Positions 44,287 through 58,433 are shown, counted from the stretch's first letter. The stretch is 64,000 nucleotides of DNA from Mycobacteriaceae bacterium (GCA_019749805.1 JAIEPH010000031.1:185991-249990); one strand, 5' to 3'. Numbers and translations: made by a program. Notes: generated by a model not told the origin, from the sequence alone.

Positions 44287-45540
44287 TTACCCGCTACCGT
44301 CCTGCACCACCGCCACGATCGCGTCCACGATACGGCTGGCCATCAGAGTTTTCGAACCGTGCTCCAATGCGGACTCCGTGCCGTCGGCAGCCAGCAGCCA
44401 TCCGTCGTTGTTGTCCACTTCGAAAGCCCGATTCTCGCCGACGGCGTTGACCACCAGCAGATCGCATCCCTTGCGCTGCAATTTGGTTCGAGCATGGAAC
44501 AGCACATCCCCGTTCGCATCGCCGGTCTCGGCGGCGAATCCGACGATGGCGCGCATGTTGGGCAGCTGGCCGTCGGTCCGCGCCCGGACGGCGCCCGCGA
44601 GCACGTCGTCGGTGCGGGTGAGCTCGATGACCGGTGCCGCAGCATCGGGGTCCGCGGACTTCTTGATCTTGTTGGTCTCCACCTGAGACGGGCGGAAATC
44701 GGCGACCGCAGCGGCCATCACCAACACGTGCGCGTCTGGTGCATGCTTCGAGACGGCGTCCCTGAGCTGCGCAGCCGAGCCGATGTGGACCACGTCCACC
44801 CCCGCGGGGTCGATCAGGCCCGCGGTATTGCCTGCGATGAGCGTGACGTCGGCCCCGCGCTGTGCCATCACCCGCGCCATCGCATAGCCCTGCTTGCCCG
44901 AACTCCGGTTGCCGATGAATCGCACCGGGTCGATCGGTTCGCGCGTGCCGCCTGCGGTGACGAGGACCTTGACGCCGGCCATGTCATACGGCAGGGCGTC
45001 TCCGCGCTCCAGCAGCAGGTGGGCGAGGGTGGAGATCTCCTCGGCCTCCGGCAGTCGGCCCGCGCCGCTGTCGGCGCCGGTGAGCCGCCCGGATGCCGGC
45101 TCCAACACCACCGCGCCCCTGCGCCGCAGCGTGGCCACATTGTCCACAGTGGCCGGGTGCAACCACATCTCGGTGTGCATCGCGGGAGCGAAGAGCACCG
45201 GACATCGCGCGGTGAGCAGTGTGGCGGTCAGCAGGTCGTCGGCACGGCCGGCGACAGCTCGCGCCAATAGATCGGCCGTCGCCGGGGCGACCACGACGAG
45301 GTCGGCCTCTTGCCCGATCCGGACGTGGGGCACCTCGTGGACGTCATCCCAGACGCCGGTATGAACAGGGTTTCCGGAGAGCGCTTCGAACGTCGCCGCA
45401 CCGATGAAGCGCAGGGCGGACTCGGTGGGAACGACGCGAACGGCGTGGCCCGCCTCGGTCAGCTGCCGGACGACGGTGGCCGCCTTGTAAGCGGCGATGC
45501 CACCGGCGACGCCGACGATGATCCGCTTGCGTTCGGTCAC
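44287..45540 (-). CDS. coaBC: Phosphopantothenoylcysteine synthetase/decarboxylase
   Basis: A 417-residue bifunctional coenzyme A enzyme (dfp). The N-terminal flavin-dependent CoaC domain has GGIAAYKAATVVR, the His of VPHVRIG, and the APAMHTEMW substrate clamp. The CoaB domain starts near residue 190 with VLVTAGGTREPIDPVRFIGN and carries the VETNKIKK lysine motif. The start is GTG. It lies in the mihF-gmk-rpoZ-coaBC-metK run, 40 bp downstream of rpoZ. Confidence 0.97.
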   Translation of the reverse strand: MTERKRIIVGVAGGIAAYKAATVVRQLTEAGHAVRVVPTESALRFIGAATFEALSGNPVHTGVWDDVHEVPHVRIGQEADLVVVAPATADLLARAVAGRADDLLTATLLTARCPVLFAPAMHTEMWLHPATVDNVATLRRRGAVVLEPASGRLTGADSGAGRLPEAEEISTLAHLLLERGDALPYDMAGVKVLVTAGGTREPIDPVRFIGNRSSGKQGYAMARVMAQRGADVTLIAGNTAGLIDPAGVDVVHIGSAAQLRDAVSKHAPDAHVLVMAAAVADFRPSQVETNKIKKSADPDAAAPVIELTRTDDVLAGAVRARTDGQLPNMRAIVGFAAETGDANGDVLFHARTKLQRKGCDLLVVNAVGENRAFEVDNNDGWLLAADGTESALEHGSKTLMASRIVDAIVAVVQDGSG

Positions 45541-45580
45541 TTCAACCCTTCGCCCAAGGACTCATCGCCGGGCTCCTCCG

Positions 45581-45895
45581 CTACTCGCCTTCGGTGTGCT
45601 CGAGTAGGTCGCCGTGAATCTCGCGCATCGCGATCGACAGCGGTTTCTCCTGCAGACCGGGCTCGACCAGCGGTCCCACGTATTCGAGGATGCCGTCGCC
45701 GAGCTGGTTGTAGTAGTCGTTGATCTGGCGCGCGCGCTTGGCGGCGTAGATCACCAGCGCATACTTGCTGGACGCGCGGTCGAGCAGCTCGTCGATGGGC
45801 GGATTGGTGATACCCAACGGGGTGTCATAGGCGCCGGCGCCGGGTGCGATGTCGTCGACAGCGGTCAACTGGGCGTCGGCGTGGGGGGTGCTCAC
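45581..45895 (-). CDS. rpoZ: RNA polymerase omega subunit
   Basis: A 104-residue omega subunit that helps assemble the beta' subunit. The core is [36 protein letters not shown] and the C-terminal [16 protein letters not shown] 45895 is chosen because GGAG lies about ten bases upstream and the length approaches the 110 residues of M. tuberculosis; the open frame could extend to 45940 into gmk. It is 19 bp downstream of gmk. Confidence 0.95.
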   Translation of the reverse strand: MSTPHADAQLTAVDDIAPGAGAYDTPLGITNPPIDELLDRASSKYALVIYAAKRARQINDYYNQLGDGILEYVGPLVEPGLQEKPLSIAMREIHGDLLEHTEGE

Positions 45896-45914
45896 GTAGA
45901 AGATCTCCAGACGG

Positions 45915-46511
45915 TTATGCGTGAAATTTGGGTGGCTCACCGCGGGCCACCAGCAAGGATACCAATTCAGAGCAGGCAGACTCCAATTCGCTGTTCACGA
46001 CGACGACATCGAAGTCGTTCTGAGCTGCCAGTTCGTCGCGTGCAGTGGCCAGTCGGCGGGCCATTACTTCGGCGTTTTCGGTACCGCGCCCGATCAGCCG
46101 GCTCTCCAGGGCCTCCCAGCTGGGCGGCGCGAGGAAGACCGTGAGGACTTCCGGCATGGATTTCTTGACGGCTCGAGCGCCCGCCAGATCCACTTCGATC
46201 AGTACGGGACGGCCCGCTTCGATGGCCTCGCAGACAGGCGCTGCCGGGGTGCCCGAGCGGTGCAGACCGCCGTGGATCTCGGCCCATTCCAGCAGGGCCC
46301 CGCTGTCGATCAGCTCCTGGAACCGCTCTGCTGTGACAAACGAATAGTCGATGCCGTCGACTTCACCCGGACGGGGGGCCCGAGTGGTGACGGAGACACT
46401 GAAGTGCAAGTCGGGAACGCGGTCACGCAGACAGCGGACGACGGACGATTTCCCGACGGCAGAGGGGCCGGACAACACGATTGCCCGCCCGGCCCCCCGG
46501 CCGGCGCTCAA
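45915..46511 (-). CDS. gmk: Guanylate kinase
   Basis: A ~198-residue kinase phosphorylating GMP to GDP. The P-loop is [14 protein letters not shown], followed by [12 protein letters not shown] (GMP site) and [16 protein letters not shown] 46511 is proposed as start because longer frames (ATG at 46580) would overlap mihF. No strong ribosome binding site is seen, so the exact N-terminus is uncertain. It lies 16 bp downstream of mihF. Confidence 0.94.
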   Translation of the reverse strand: MSAGRGAGRAIVLSGPSAVGKSSVVRCLRDRVPDLHFSVSVTTRAPRPGEVDGIDYSFVTAERFQELIDSGALLEWAEIHGGLHRSGTPAAPVCEAIEAGRPVLIEVDLAGARAVKKSMPEVLTVFLAPPSWEALESRLIGRGTENAEVMARRLATARDELAAQNDFDVVVVNSELESACSELVSLLVARGEPPKFHA

Positions 46512-46527
46512 CTTATGCGCCCGGAAA

Positions 46528-46842
46528 TTACTGGTCGAACTTTTCCAGCAGCGCCTTGCGCTGGCGATCTCCCAGGCCACGCAGGCGGCGGGTCGGGGCG
46601 ATCTCGAGTTCGGTCATGATTTCCTGCGCCTTGACCTTGCCCACCTTGGGCAACGCCTCCAGAAGGGCAGAAACCTTCATCTTGCCCAAGACCTCATCGG
46701 TCTCGGCATCCTTCAGCACCTGCTTGAGGTTGGTGCCGCCGCGCTTGAGCCGGTCTTTGAGCTCGGCACGTATGCGTCGTGCGGCAGCAGCCTTCTCCAA
46801 CGCTGCCGCGCGCTGCTCGTCGGTCAACTGGGGAAGGGCCAC
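46528..46842 (-). CDS. mihF: Mycobacterial integration host factor mIHF
   Basis: A 104-residue nucleoid-associated protein (Rv1388 homologue, the H2TH-type mIHF), unrelated to E. coli IHF. It begins [18 protein letters not shown] and contains [14 protein letters not shown], the DNA-binding helix-two-turn-helix region, and the basic [18 protein letters not shown] end. It is essential in mycobacteria and also needed for L5 phage integration. First gene of the mihF-gmk-rpoZ-coaBC run; its leader is the long gap to the right. Confidence 0.96.
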   Translation of the reverse strand: MALPQLTDEQRAAALEKAAAARRIRAELKDRLKRGGTNLKQVLKDAETDEVLGKMKVSALLEALPKVGKVKAQEIMTELEIAPTRRLRGLGDRQRKALLEKFDQ

Positions 46843-47390
46843 GGGGTTCCTCCGTCTCTCACACCATCATTGTTTCTTTATCGGCCGCTATGAAAAATTC
46901 CACAACAGCCAGCGACGACGACCGTACCCACGCAACCTGACGAAAGCGAACCCCACCCCCTGGTTCTGACGCCAAAAGCCCAGCGTGTAAGGCAGGGCGG
47001 CCGGGAGAGCGAAAGCGACCAAAACGGCCCGAAAGCGTCGATTCAAGCCGTTGAGGGGTCGGATTCGCCTGCGTATCAAGGCCTTTCAGTCCACTTGGGG
47101 TGCCTTACCGACCCACTCAGCCTGTGGCCTGGACCACACCTCGCCAGCGGTTCACGGTCGGTAAAGAAAATTTTGCCTGGTCACCGCATGTCGGGCGTGT
47201 CGCAGCCGCCTGACGGGCCGGTTCGGGGACCTACGCGAGCGTCAATATTCGGAATGAATGCAAAACTTGGGTTTGGGCGTGGCGGGTGGTGCTTATGAGG
47301 CTGATGTTGCTTGTGTTGTCAATGTTGTTCGCTGTTGAGGGGCTCGTAGGAGGCCGGCAACGAAATAGGATTCGCCGCGAGGAGGTCGTC
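46843..47390. other. 548-bp gap between mihF and the DUF2330 gene
   Basis: No convincing gene was found. The 63-codon leftward ORF at 46888-47079 has no ribosome binding site support. The octamer CGAAAGCG occurs three times (46941-46948, 47010-47017, 47030-47037) in the probable mihF leader. AT-rich patches (46870-46900, 47160-47180, 47245-47270) may hold divergent promoters, but no confident -10/-35 pair is assigned. In M. tuberculosis the PE15/PPE20 pair occupies this locus. Confidence 0.5.
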
Positions 47391-48455
47391 GTGGCCGCAC
47401 GCGTCTGTCGATCCATCGCGCTGGTGCTCGCTCTGCTGGCCGGGGCGGCGCTGGTGAACGTCGCGAGCCCGGCGTGGGCCTGTGGCTGTGGGGCCTACGT
47501 CCCCGACAGCCCCGGCTCCTCGGTGGCCGACGAGCGCGCGCTGATCGCCTGGGACGGCACCACCGAGAACATCTTGATGTCGTTGTCGGTGACCGGTTCG
47601 TCGGACCGCGCCGCGTGGGTCATGCCGGTGCCGTCCGCTGCGCGTATCACCCTCGGCGACACCGAGGTATTCGAAGCACTCGGCGAGCTCACCGCCCCGA
47701 GGATCGAGTACCGCGATTCGTGGTGGCCGACCATTCCCTGGCTGGTGTGGGCGGGATCGCCGCCGGACACCGCGGGCGCACCGTCGGGCGCGGTCAGCGT
47801 GCTCGGCCGCCAGCGACTCGGGCCGTTCGACGTCACCCGGTTAGCGGCAAACGATCCTTCTGCGTTGGCAAAGTGGTTGAGTGACAACGACTTTCCTCAT
47901 CCGGACGGACTGGACGACAACCTGGCACCGTACGTCGCCGACGGTTGGGAGATCGTGGCAGTTCAATTGGTACCCGCTGAAGCCGGCGGTGCACTGACGG
48001 GCCCCCTTCAGCCCCTGCGACTCTCGTTCGAGGCCGACACCGTCGTCTACCCGATGCGGCTGTCCCGGTCGGCGACGATGTCGCAGTACATCGACCTGTA
48101 CGTGTTGGCTCAGCATCGGATGGATCCGTCGACGCTTCCCGTTCCCGCCGACCAGCCGACTCTCGAATTCGCGGGCCGGATCGATCGCAGCGCCTCCCCT
48201 GCGTTGGCCGACTACGCCGGGGACGCAGCGTTTCTGACGAGGTGGAAGAACACGATCTGGGACCCGGCGGCGATCGAGAGTGACTACATCTTCGAGCAGG
48301 CGCCCGCAGATACGCCCTTCCAGCAGGTCGTCTATCGCACGCGCGATCGCGGCGACCTGACGTACCTGATGTTGCTCGGCATACTCGGCGTCGGCGGCGT
48401 CGTCACGATCGTCCTGTTGACGCGGCTCCTGCCGAAAAAGCCGGCGATGCGTTAG
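47391..48455 (+). CDS. DUF2330 exported membrane-anchored protein
   Basis: A 354-residue protein with a signal peptide (ALVLALLAGAALVNVASPAWA). The DUF2330 opening ACGCGAYVPDS follows it directly. A single C-terminal membrane helix (LMLLGILGVGGVVTIVLLT) ends in a short basic tail, so the main domain should be outside the membrane. GTG 47391 is preceded by GAGGAGG six bases upstream, clearly better than the in-frame ATG 47286. Function unknown. Confidence 0.85.
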   Translation: MAARVCRSIALVLALLAGAALVNVASPAWACGCGAYVPDSPGSSVADERALIAWDGTTENILMSLSVTGSSDRAAWVMPVPSAARITLGDTEVFEALGELTAPRIEYRDSWWPTIPWLVWAGSPPDTAGAPSGAVSVLGRQRLGPFDVTRLAANDPSALAKWLSDNDFPHPDGLDDNLAPYVADGWEIVAVQLVPAEAGGALTGPLQPLRLSFEADTVVYPMRLSRSATMSQYIDLYVLAQHRMDPSTLPVPADQPTLEFAGRIDRSASPALADYAGDAAFLTRWKNTIWDPAAIESDYIFEQAPADTPFQQVVYRTRDRGDLTYLMLLGILGVGGVVTIVLLTRLLPKKPAMR

Positions 48456-48496
48456 CGCTCGAGGAAATCGCTCTTGCGCTGGCAGGTCATAGGCAC

Positions 48497-49311
48497 TCAT
48501 GCCAGATACGCAACGGCGTCGCGGAACTTCTCGGCCGCGGCGCGCAGTTCGGCGACACCGGGCCCGGCGCGCAGCACCTCCCGCGACACCGCCGGCAGCA
48601 GTTGGCCGGCGTGTGCCCCGCCGAGTCCGCCCAGCGCGTCCGGTCGTCCGCCCTGCGCCCCGACGCCCGGCACGAGCACCGGACCGCCCAATGCGCTGAC
48701 ATCGGGCGGTTCGGCGAGCGTCGCGCCGACGACGACGCCGACGGATCCGGGGCCTGGCAAGCGTTCGCGGTTGACCGCGGCCGCGGCGTCCACAATCGAC
48801 TGCGCGACGGTTCGACCGCCGGTTTGGGCGCGCTGGACGGTCGCGCCCTCGGGGTTGGATGTCGCGGCGAGGACGAAGACACCGCGGCCGTTGGTCTCTG
48901 CGGTGTCGAGCAGCGGCTGCAACGATCCGAAGCCCAGATACGGCGATGCGGTCACGGCGTCGGCGGCCAGCGGCGAATCACCCGACCACGCATTCGCGTA
49001 GGCGGCCATCGTCGAGCCGATGTCCCCGCGTTTGGCGTCGGCCAACACCAGCACACCGGCGTCGCGCAGCGCGGCAATGGTGTGCTCCAGCACCGTGAAT
49101 CCCGCGGCACCGTACGCCTCGAAGAATGCCACCTGCGGTTTCACGATCGCGAAGCCGGCGAGCGCCTCCACACAGATATCGCAGAACCGTGACAACCCGT
49201 CGGCGTCGGCGCTCAGCCCCCAGGCGCTCAGCAGCTCGGGATGCGGATCGATACCGGGACACAACGGGCCTCGGGCAGCGATCGCCTCGGCCAGCCGGGC
49301 CCCGAAAGCCG

Positions 49312-49315
<4 letters not shown>
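48497..49315 (-). CDS. pyrF: Orotidine 5'-phosphate decarboxylase
   Basis: A 272-residue class-2-type OMP decarboxylase for the last step to UMP. The catalytic loop is [18 protein letters not shown] (Asp and Lys). It begins [29 protein letters not shown], and [11 protein letters not shown] is the phosphate site. It overlaps carB by 4 bp as the last gene of the pyrR-pyrB-pyrC-carA-carB-pyrF operon. Confidence 0.96.
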
Positions 49316-52649
<3,334 letters not shown>

Positions 52650-52650
<1 letters not shown>

Positions 52651-53774
52651 CAGCGGCCCTCCGCCATCAGGTCGACGAACTGGTCGAACAGGTAGTTCGC
52701 ATCGTGTGGGCCCGCAGCGGCCTCGGGATGGTACTGCACCGAAAAGGCTCTCCCATCCACCAGTTTGATGCCCTCGACGACGCCGTCGTTGGCGCAGGTG
52801 TGACTGACGATCGCGGTACCGAAGTCGGTGTCGAACGTCTCACCGGCTTCACCTTCGAGTGCGAACCCGTGGTTCTGCGCGGTCACCGCGACCCGACCGG
52901 TGGCGTGGTCCATGACGGGCACGTTGATGCCGCGGTGACCGAAGACCATCTTGTACGTCGAGCGTCCCAGCGCGCGGCCGAGGATCTGATTGCCGAAGCA
53001 GATGCCGAAAAGCGGTATCCCCGCGCCGAGGACTTCCCGTGTCACACCGACGATGTGGTCTGCGGTGGCGGGGTCGCCGGGCCCGTTGGACAGAAAAACG
53101 CCATCGGGATTGAGGTCGGCGATCTGGTCGTACGTGACCGTTGACGGCAGCACGTGGCTGCGGATGCCGCGGGCGGCGAAGTTGCGCGGTGTGTTGGTCT
53201 TGATGCCGAGGTCGATCGCCGCGACGGTGAAGCGTGGAAGTCCTTCGGGTTCGACGATGTACGTGGCGTCCGTGCTGACCTCGCCGGCCAGGTTGGCGCC
53301 CAGCATCGACGGCTGATCGCGGACACGGGCGAGCAGTTCGTCGGCGTGCGCGAGCGACTCGCCCGAGAACACTCCGGCCCTCATCGAGCCGAGGCTGCGC
53401 AGGTGCCGTACCACGGCGCGGGTGTCGATTCCCGCCACCCCGACGATGCCCTGACGGACGAGCTCGTCGTCGAGAGTGCCTGTCGCGCGCCAGTTCGACG
53501 CCCGTGGGGACGGATCGCGGACGGCGTAGCCGGCCACCCAGATCTTGTCGCCGCGGCTTTCCGCGTCCTCCTGATTCCACCCGGTGTTGCCGATCTGCGG
53601 GGCGGTGGCCACCACGATCTGCCCGTGATAGCTCGGATCGGTCAACGTTTCCTGGTACCCGGACATGCCGGTGGAGAACACCGCTTCGCCGAGCGTCTGG
53701 CCGATCGCCCCGAACGCCGTGCCGGTGAAGATGCGTCCGTCCTCCAGGACCAGCACCGCCCTGCTCGTGCTCAT
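52650..53774 (-). CDS. carA: Carbamoyl-phosphate synthase, small subunit
   Basis: A 374-residue glutamine amidotransferase subunit delivering ammonia to CarB. The nucleophile Cys is in [16 protein letters not shown] and the His/Glu in [12 protein letters not shown]. The N-terminal domain starts [21 protein letters not shown] 53774 (MSTSRAVLV) is chosen; it overlaps the upstream gene stop by 4 bp, whereas the longer frame has no homology. Confidence 0.98.
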
Positions 53775-54268
53775 GCGGTCTCCAGCCACGGCTCGTACGC
53801 TGCGCGGTTGTCGGCGCGGAACCCGGTGTCGATCTCGGTGCCCGACGGCAGGCGCCACCGGATCGCGAGAATGCCCTCGTGGGTCAGTGCCCTACCGGCG
53901 ACGCCGCGTTCGGTGCGGATCGCGGTGATCGACTCTTCGGGTATCCAGATCGGGCCTGCGCCACTGCGCTGCAACATGATCCCTTCGGGGTAGCGGGTCA
54001 GCACCGCCTTGTGACGGAATGCGAGATCGCCGACGGCGACGCGGTCGTTCCAGTGCGGGACCAGCGTGCTGCCGACGTAAAGGCCCTTGGTGGCGGAAAT
54101 GATGGCCGACCCCACCGTGTCGGGCAGCGGCGGCAGCGTGCCGATCAGTTCGGCCTGCCGCTCTGCGCGGCGACGCCAGCCGCGCAGCATCGCCTGGATG
54201 ATGACGGCAATCAGCACGGCCAGCACCGCGGCCATGATCAGCGACCCGACCAGCGTCCCGGTGTTCAC
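53771..54268 (-). CDS. Membrane-anchored conserved protein of the pyr operon (Rv1382-like)
   Basis: A 165-residue protein with one N-terminal membrane helix ([22 protein letters not shown]) and a cytoplasmic domain containing [16 protein letters not shown] and [12 protein letters not shown]. This resembles the conserved 'PH-like' protein found between pyrC and carA in mycobacteria. GTG 54268 overlaps the pyrC stop by 4 bp; the longer ORF runs over pyrC. The role in pyrimidine metabolism is unknown. Confidence 0.88.
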   Translation of the reverse strand: MNTGTLVGSLIMAAVLAVLIAVIIQAMLRGWRRRAERQAELIGTLPPLPDTVGSAIISATKGLYVGSTLVPHWNDRVAVGDLAFRHKAVLTRYPEGIMLQRSGAGPIWIPEESITAIRTERGVAGRALTHEGILAIRWRLPSGTEIDTGFRADNRAAYEPWLETA

Positions 54269-55563
54269 GCGGGACTCTTCCCGTCGCGAGCAGTGACCTT
54301 GCCCCGCAACAGTGTCAACGTCACCGTCGCAGGCAACTCCATCGATTCGTACGGAGTGTTCTCGGAGCGGCTCGCCAGCTCGGACCCCGCCACCGTCCAC
54401 GTCGCGTCGGGATCGACGACGGTCAGGTTGGCGGGCTCACCGATCTCCAGCGGTCGGCCCTGGTCCGGCAATCCGACGATGCGGGCCGGGTTCTCGCTCA
54501 TCACTCGGGCTAAGTCGCGCCAGGTGAGCAGGCCGGGACGCACCATGGTCTGGACGACCACCGACAGCGCGGTCTGCAGGCCGAGCATCCCAGGGCGTGC
54601 GTGGGCGAACTCGCACATCTTCTCGTGCTCGGCATGCGGCGCGTGGTCGGTGGCGACGCAGTCGATCACCCCGTCGGCAAGCGCCTGGCGAAGGGCCTCC
54701 GCGTCGGTCGCCTCACGAAGCGGTGGATTCACCCGGTTTCGGCCGTCGTAGGAAGCCAGCCGGCCGTCGTCGAGCAGAAGATGGTGTGGTGTCACCTCGG
54801 CGGTGATCGAAATGCCTTGTTCCTTGGCCCATCTGACGATCTCGACAGTGCCCGCGGTGGACGCATGGCAGATGTGCACGCGCGCGCCGGCGTCGCGGGC
54901 CAGCAACGCGTCGCGGGCGACAATGGACTCTTCGGCCGCTCGAGGCCAGCCCGCCAACCCCAGCAGCGCCGCGTTGGGCCCCTCGTGTGCCACGGCACCG
55001 ACGGTGAGCCGGGGCTCCTCGGCATGCTGGGCGATGAGCACGCCCAGGCCCGTCGCATATTCCAGTGCGCGGCGCATGATCAGCGGATCGTGAACGCAGA
55101 TGCCGTCATCGGAGAACATCCGCACCTGCCCGGCACCGTTGGCCATCATGCCCATTTCGGTGAGCTGGGCACCGGCCAGACCCATCGTCACCGCACCGAC
55201 GGGATGCACGTCGACGAGCCCGACCTGCTGGCCGCGGTGCCACACGTGATCGGTGACGACCGGGCTGTCTGCGACCGGGTTGGTGTTGGCCATGGCGAAC
55301 ACCGCCGTAAAGCCACCCAAAGCCGCTGCAGCCGAGCCGGTTTCGATGTCCTCGGCGTACTCCCGGCCGGGCTCGCGCAGATGGGTGTGCAGGTCGACGA
55401 ATCCGGGAAGAAGGATCTGACCGGTAGCGTCGACGACATCGGCATCGGCATCGGCGGGAACGTCGAGCCCGGCACCGATGTCGGCAATCTGGCCGTCGGA
55501 GACGAGCACGTCGACCCGGTCGCCCTCGCCGTAGAGCCGCACCCCGCGGATCAGGACGCTCAT
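54265..55563 (-). CDS. pyrC: Dihydroorotase
   Basis: A 432-residue class I amidohydrolase dihydroorotase. Metal ligands are visible in [12 protein letters not shown] (HxH), in the HICHAST region and in the [12 protein letters not shown] motif. The QILLPG segment precedes the barrel. It overlaps pyrB by 4 bp and the Rv1382-like gene by 4 bp. Confidence 0.97.
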   Translation of the reverse strand: MSVLIRGVRLYGEGDRVDVLVSDGQIADIGAGLDVPADADADVVDATGQILLPGFVDLHTHLREPGREYAEDIETGSAAAALGGFTAVFAMANTNPVADSPVVTDHVWHRGQQVGLVDVHPVGAVTMGLAGAQLTEMGMMANGAGQVRMFSDDGICVHDPLIMRRALEYATGLGVLIAQHAEEPRLTVGAVAHEGPNAALLGLAGWPRAAEESIVARDALLARDAGARVHICHASTAGTVEIVRWAKEQGISITAEVTPHHLLLDDGRLASYDGRNRVNPPLREATDAEALRQALADGVIDCVATDHAPHAEHEKMCEFAHARPGMLGLQTALSVVVQTMVRPGLLTWRDLARVMSENPARIVGLPDQGRPLEIGEPANLTVVDPDATWTVAGSELASRSENTPYESMELPATVTLTLLRGKVTARDGKSPA

Positions 55564-56507
55564 ACGCTCATCGCTTCCACCTCAGCGCCCACCAGCAGGT
55601 GGAACAACACCGCCATTCGGATATGCACACCGTTGGAAACCTGCTGCAGGACAGCCGATTGCGGAGAATCAGCGACGGAGAACGCGATCTCCATGCCGCG
55701 CACCATCGGACCGGGGTGCAGGACCACCGCGTTACCCGGAAGTAGTGCCTGGCGCTTTTCAGAGAGGCCGTAGAGCACCGAGTACTCGCGCGCGGATGGA
55801 AAGAATCCGCCGGTCATCCGCTCGGCCTGCACACGCAGCATCAGCACCGCATCGGCGACGGGCAATTCGGCGTCAAGATCATGCGACACGGTCACCGGCC
55901 AGTCTGCGACCCCGACCGGCAGCAGCGTGGGCGGGGCGACGAGCACCACTTCGGCGCCGAGTGTGTCGAGCAGCAGCACGTTGGACCGCGCGACCCGGCT
56001 GTGCAGCACGTCGCCGACGATGACGATGCGCTTGCCTTCGATGTCGCCGAGCCGTTGGCGGATGGTGAGCGCGTCGAGCAGTGCCTGCGTCGGGTGCTCG
56101 TGAGTGCCGTCGCCGGCGTTGATCACCGACGGGCCACCCTGCTCGGTGAGTGTCCACTCGGCAAGCTGCTGGGCCGCCCCAGAGGCGGGGTGGCGGATGA
56201 TCAGGGCATCGGCCCCGGCGGCACGCAGGGTGAGGGCGGTGTCTCGAAGCGACTCACCTTTGGAGACAGACGATCCCGACGCGCTCACATTGATGACGTC
56301 GGCACTCATCCACTTACCTGCGACCTCGAATGACACCCGCGTGCGGGTGGAGTTCTCGTAGAACATCGTGATGATGGTGCGGCCACGAAGCGTCGGCAGT
56401 TTCTTGACCTCGCGGCCGAGCAGAGCCTGGCTGAACCGGTCGGCGTTGTCGAGAATCGCCAGCGCTTCAGCCCGCGACAGGTCGCCGGTCGAGAGCAGGT
56501 GCTTCAT
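55560..56507 (-). CDS. pyrB: Aspartate carbamoyltransferase, catalytic subunit
   Basis: A 315-residue enzyme forming carbamoyl aspartate. The carbamoyl-phosphate motif is [12 protein letters not shown]. Lys/Ser of the 80s loop appears as [16 protein letters not shown], and [12 protein letters not shown] and [12 protein letters not shown] are conserved. No separate regulatory subunit (pyrI) is present. It overlaps pyrR by 4 bp. Confidence 0.97.
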   Translation of the reverse strand: MKHLLSTGDLSRAEALAILDNADRFSQALLGREVKKLPTLRGRTIITMFYENSTRTRVSFEVAGKWMSADVINVSASGSSVSKGESLRDTALTLRAAGADALIIRHPASGAAQQLAEWTLTEQGGPSVINAGDGTHEHPTQALLDALTIRQRLGDIEGKRIVIVGDVLHSRVARSNVLLLDTLGAEVVLVAPPTLLPVGVADWPVTVSHDLDAELPVADAVLMLRVQAERMTGGFFPSAREYSVLYGLSEKRQALLPGNAVVLHPGPMVRGMEIAFSVADSPQSAVLQQVSNGVHIRMAVLFHLLVGAEVEAMSV

Positions 56508-57076
56508 CTTGCGGGCCCTCCCTGCGGTGCGATCCAGATGCCCTCGACGTCGTCGTCTTCGGTCAGCCGCACCTTGACGTTCTCGGCCCTCGACGTCGGC
56601 ACGTTCTTGCCGACGTAGTCGGCCCGAAGCGGCAGCTCCCGGTGCCCGCGGTCGACGAGAACGGCGAGCTGGACGGCGCGGGGACGACCGATGTCGCGCA
56701 GTGCGTCCAATGCCGCGCGCACCGAGCGGCCGGTGTAGAGGACGTCGTCGACCAGGATCACGAGCGTGCCGTCGATGCCGCCCTCGGGAATCGACGTGTC
56801 CTCGAGCGGGCGGGGCGGCTTGCTGTCGAGATCGTCGCGGTAGAGGGTGATGTCCAGCGCCCCGCGCGGAACGTCGACGTCGGCGAATTCCTTGATCTTC
56901 TCAACGAGTCGCGCGGCCAAGGTGACGCCGCGGGTGGGAATGCCGAGCAGGATGACGTGGGGAGCATCGGGACCGTCGAGTGCGGTCTTCTCGATGATTT
57001 GATGGGCCATGCGGGAGATGGTCCGGCTGACGTCCGCTGCGGACATCAGTTCCCGGTCGGTGCCAGGCGCGCCCAA
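56504..57076 (-). CDS. pyrR: PyrR, pyrimidine operon regulator / uracil phosphoribosyltransferase
   Basis: A 190-residue bifunctional protein binding pyr mRNA in response to UMP and having UPRTase activity. The PRPP motif is [31 protein letters not shown] and [11 protein letters not shown] are conserved. TTG 57076 ([16 protein letters not shown]) is chosen. It has AAGGAGG at 57088-57094, matches the remembered N-terminus and length of the M. tuberculosis protein (193), and upstream valine codons are GTT/GTC, not starts. First gene of the pyr operon. Confidence 0.95.
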   Translation of the reverse strand: MGAPGTDRELMSAADVSRTISRMAHQIIEKTALDGPDAPHVILLGIPTRGVTLAARLVEKIKEFADVDVPRGALDITLYRDDLDSKPPRPLEDTSIPEGGIDGTLVILVDDVLYTGRSVRAALDALRDIGRPRAVQLAVLVDRGHRELPLRADYVGKNVPTSRAENVKVRLTEDDDVEGIWIAPQGGPAR

Positions 57077-57087
57077 GGTAACCCTGA

Positions 57088-57116
57088 CCTCCTTCTCCGC
57101 CTCTCGGGACGGCTCT
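57088..57116 (-). promoter_or_regulatory. PyrR-binding loop next to the pyrR ribosome binding site
   Basis: The leftward RNA reads a stem (CCG/CGG) closing UCCCGAGAGG (57100-57109), which fits the UCCNGNGAGG core of the PyrR recognition loop. The AAGGAGG Shine-Dalgarno at 57088-57094 follows almost directly. No transcription terminator is seen. This geometry supports UMP-dependent translational repression by PyrR, as described for the M. smegmatis pyr leader, rather than attenuation. Confidence 0.75.
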
Positions 57117-57212
57117 TTAAAGGATGTCGAAACTGCGGGGAGCTTAGCACCTGCATTTCGGCCCGCCACACACGACACCATCGGTCCCCGGTGCTTCAGT
57201 ACGCTGACGTCG

Positions 57213-58418
57213 ATGAAGCTCGACGGTAACCAGACATCCATCCAAGAGGCCATCGACGCCGGGTTGCTCGCCGGGGCCGTGACGCTGGTGTGCCACGCCG
57301 GGGAAGTGCTGCAAGTCAACGAGCTCGGCTACCGCGACGTCGACGCGGGCCAGCCGATGCAACGGGACACGATCTTCCGTATCGCGTCGATGACCAAACC
57401 CCTGACCGTCGCCGCCGCGATGAGCCTGGCCGAAGAGGGCAAGCTGTCGCTGTCCGACCCGGTCTCGACCTGGCTGCCCGAGCTGGCCGAAATGCAGGTG
57501 CTCGTCGATCCGCGCGGCCCGCTCGACAAGACCACTCCCGCCCACCGGCAGATCACGATCGACGATCTGATGACCCACCGCAGCGGGCTCGCCTACACGT
57601 TCTCCGTGCTCGGTCCGCTGAGCAAGGCATACGGACGGATGTCCTTCCGCCAGGATCAGGACCGCTGGCTGGCCGAGCTGGCGACGCTGCCGCTGGTGCA
57701 CCAGCCCGGCGATCGCCTCACCTACAGTCACGCCACAGACGTCCTGGGTATTGCGCTGTCGCGGATCGAGGGCAAGTCACTCTCTGACGTCTTGTCGGAG
57801 CGTATCTTTCAGCCGCTCGGGATGGTCGACACCGGCTTCTCGGTGGGCACCGCGAGACGCCCACGCGCCGCGACGATGTACAAGCTCGACACAAATATGG
57901 CGCTGCAGCACGACGTGATGGGTCCGGCGCCGATCATCGATCCGCCGTTCTGCACCGGCGGCGCCGGCCTGTGGTCCACCGCCGACGACTACCTTCGGTT
58001 TGCCCGGATGCTGCTCGGCGGCGGCACATTGGACGGTGTTCGAGTGCTGTCGGAGAAATCGGTCGAACTGATGCGCACCGACCGGTTGACCGACGAGCAG
58101 AAGCGGCAACCCTTTCTGGGGTCGCCGTTTTGGGTCGGCCGCAGCTTCGGGCTCAACCTCTCCGTCGTGACCGACCCCGCCAAATCACGGCAACTCTTCG
58201 GCCCCGGTGGCCTCGGCACATTCAGTTGGCCCGGCGCGTACGGCACGTGGTGGCAAGCCGACCCGAGCAGCGATCTGGTGCTCATCTACTTGATCCAGAA
58301 TCTCCCTGAAATCAACGCCGACATGGCAGCGGCCGTCGCGGGCAACACCTCGTTGGCGAAGCTGCAAAGCGCGCAACCCAAGTTCGTCCGTCGGACGTAT
58401 CAAGCGCTTGATCTCTGA
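57213..58418 (+). CDS. Serine beta-lactamase / class C-like hydrolase (esterase)
   Basis: A 401-residue member of the beta-lactamase family (PF00144 type). The nucleophile motif is Ser59-Met-Thr-Lys62 ([10 protein letters not shown]) and a YSH motif stands at the YxN position ([11 protein letters not shown]). Late [18 protein letters not shown] corresponds to the KTG-box region. No signal peptide, so it is probably a cytosolic esterase rather than an antibiotic-resistance enzyme. ATG 57213 is chosen because the longer frame runs over pyrR. It is divergent from pyrR across 136 bp. Confidence 0.88.
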   Translation: MKLDGNQTSIQEAIDAGLLAGAVTLVCHAGEVLQVNELGYRDVDAGQPMQRDTIFRIASMTKPLTVAAAMSLAEEGKLSLSDPVSTWLPELAEMQVLVDPRGPLDKTTPAHRQITIDDLMTHRSGLAYTFSVLGPLSKAYGRMSFRQDQDRWLAELATLPLVHQPGDRLTYSHATDVLGIALSRIEGKSLSDVLSERIFQPLGMVDTGFSVGTARRPRAATMYKLDTNMALQHDVMGPAPIIDPPFCTGGAGLWSTADDYLRFARMLLGGGTLDGVRVLSEKSVELMRTDRLTDEQKRQPFLGSPFWVGRSFGLNLSVVTDPAKSRQLFGPGGLGTFSWPGAYGTWWQADPSSDLVLIYLIQNLPEINADMAAAVAGNTSLAKLQSAQPKFVRRTYQALDL

Positions 58419-58433
58419 CGCTACGGTGTTGAC

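Noticed and set aside
46888..47079. 63-codon leftward ORF upstream of mihF
   Set aside because: No ribosome binding site, basic composition, and it sits in a probable promoter/leader region.
46843..48496. PE/PPE genes expected between mihF and pyrF from the M. tuberculosis map
   Set aside because: No PE or PPE N-terminal motif is present; the locus holds a non-coding gap and a DUF2330 gene instead.
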